From positions 124,001 to 188,000 of the forward strand of contig NZ_JANLGI010000007.1 in the NCBI RefSeq assembly GCF_024655635.1: a DNA stretch of 64,000 bases, given 5' to 3'. Positions 63,460-64,000 of the stretch are shown piece by piece. Made by a program: the position numbers and the translations under genes. The first letter of the stretch is position 1. Every line of letters starts with the position of its first letter. Below the pieces are notes generated by a model. It was not told the DNA's origin. It did no database searches and saw nothing but the letters and a program-made list of their open reading frames with translations. The DNA comes from Allobosea sp. 47.2.35. GTDB lineage: Bacteria > Pseudomonadota > Alphaproteobacteria > Rhizobiales > Beijerinckiaceae.

Positions 63460-64000
63460 ATGTCTGCTCAGGTGAGGCCTCGCAATCGCTTCCCGCTGCC
63501 GGTTTTTCCGGTCTTCGGCGCGCGCTTTCGTTCGGCCACGACCACGATCATCGCGATCGGGGTGGTGGCGCTCGCAGTGGTGCTGGCTGCCTGGATCAAC
63601 TGGCAGGCGCGGCAGACGGCGGACCGTGTCTCGCATGCGATCGAGATCCGTGAGCGCGCCGAGCGCTTCCTCGGCCGGATGCGCGATGCCGAGACCGGGC
63701 AGCGCGGCTTCCTGCTGACTGGACAGGCAAATTATCTCGATCCTTTCACCGAGGGCAGGGCCGCCGCCGGCCCCGAGCTCGACATCCTGACGGCGCTGGT
63801 CGATGCCGATCCGGCCCAGAAGGAGCGGGTCGGGACCTTGCGCGAGGACATGGCCACCAAGTTCGCGGAGCTTGATCGGACGATCTCTCTGGAACGCGCG
63901 GGCCGCCGGGCGGAGGCGCTGGCGCTGGTCCGCAGCGAAAGCGGCATCGCCGCGATGGATCGTTTGCGCGATACGGTCCAGGCGATCCAGCAGAGCGAGA
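63460..64000 (+). CDS. CHASE3-domain sensor protein (N-terminal part, runs off the window)
   Basis: The frame starts at ATG 63460 and stays open to the window end, giving 180 residues. After a basic N-terminus comes a membrane helix (TTIIAIGVVALAVVLAAWINW) and an extracytoplasmic helical domain of CHASE3 type, with RMRDAETGQRGFLLTGQANYL as its classic motif. Such domains head histidine kinases, diguanylate cyclases or chemoreceptors; the output domain is outside the window so type is unknown. The 80 bp before it show no defined promoter. Confidence 0.85.
   Translation, partial: MSAQVRPRNRFPLPVFPVFGARFRSATTTIIAIGVVALAVVLAAWINWQARQTADRVSHAIEIRERAERFLGRMRDAETGQRGFLLTGQANYLDPFTEGRAAAGPELDILTALVDADPAQKERVGTLREDMATKFAELDRTISLERAGRRAEALALVRSESGIAAMDRLRDTVQAIQQSE

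Overview
The window is 64 kb of dense, high-GC bacterial chromosome with typical alphaproteobacterial gene content. It suggests a member of the Hyphomicrobiales (Rhizobiales), possibly close to Bosea. That is an inference from gene content (RNase PH/RdgB/HemW cluster beside hrcA, DUF2244, DUF3297), from GGAAC-N16/17-CGTT stress promoters of the alphaproteobacterial EcfG type, and from a RIME-like intergenic repeat. No taxonomic marker gene such as rRNA is present. I see no tRNA, rRNA, CRISPR array, transposase or prophage.

Layout. 1-5.7 kb: the end of a phytase-like esterase, a D-xylose-type ABC importer (minus strand), endonuclease III, a DUF2244 protein and a methyltransferase. 5.7-9.8 kb: an Ada-like DNA repair regulator, a large membrane protein and a fumarylacetoacetate-hydrolase-family enzyme. 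9.9-15.5 kb: a glycerol-3-phosphate importer operon (ugpB-A-E-C) behind a three-repeat Pho-box-like site. A small secreted protein and a creatininase-family amidohydrolase are wedged between ugpA and ugpE. 15.5-18.7 kb: a VapBC-type toxin-antitoxin pair, then rph-rdgB-hemW, divergent from hrcA. 20-25 kb: DUF3297, GNAT, an XRE-cupin regulator, lepA, a degenerate GIY-YIG protein and CsbD. 24.5-27.5 kb: SDR, acyl-CoA dehydrogenase and phosphotransferase genes.

27.6-38.7 kb is an iron/siderophore locus. On the plus strand are a binding protein, FecCD permease and FecE-type ATPase behind an AT-rich palindromic site, then two SAM methyltransferases. On the minus strand are an AraC regulator, a TonB-dependent receptor, an esterase, a second binding protein and a DUF2218-siderophore-interacting reductase. 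Together they could take a ferric siderophore across both membranes, then hydrolyse and reduce it. 38.8-46.4 kb is a peptide/opine-type ABC uptake operon (two permeases, one binding protein, no ATPase) flanked by two different amidohydrolases and a divergent XRE-cupin regulator, probably a catabolic island for an unknown amide or N-containing substrate.

46.4-58.1 kb: a small membrane protein with a SCO copper chaperone, a MshEN-GT2 glycosyltransferase, trpF-trpB without trpA, an orphan TAXI binding protein, typA, a P-loop kinase, an aldo/keto reductase, DUF2254 and a nitroreductase. 58.2-64 kb: polA, then an AI-2E transporter and a DUF883/membrane-protein pair, each behind a GGAAC-N16/17-CGTT promoter, and finally the start of a CHASE3 sensor running off the window.

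The most interesting leads are the ugp operon with the inserted creatininase and secreted protein, the paired Cys-Cys siderophore-binding proteins sharing one permease, the amidohydrolase/ABC island, and the cluster of stress promoters at the right end.
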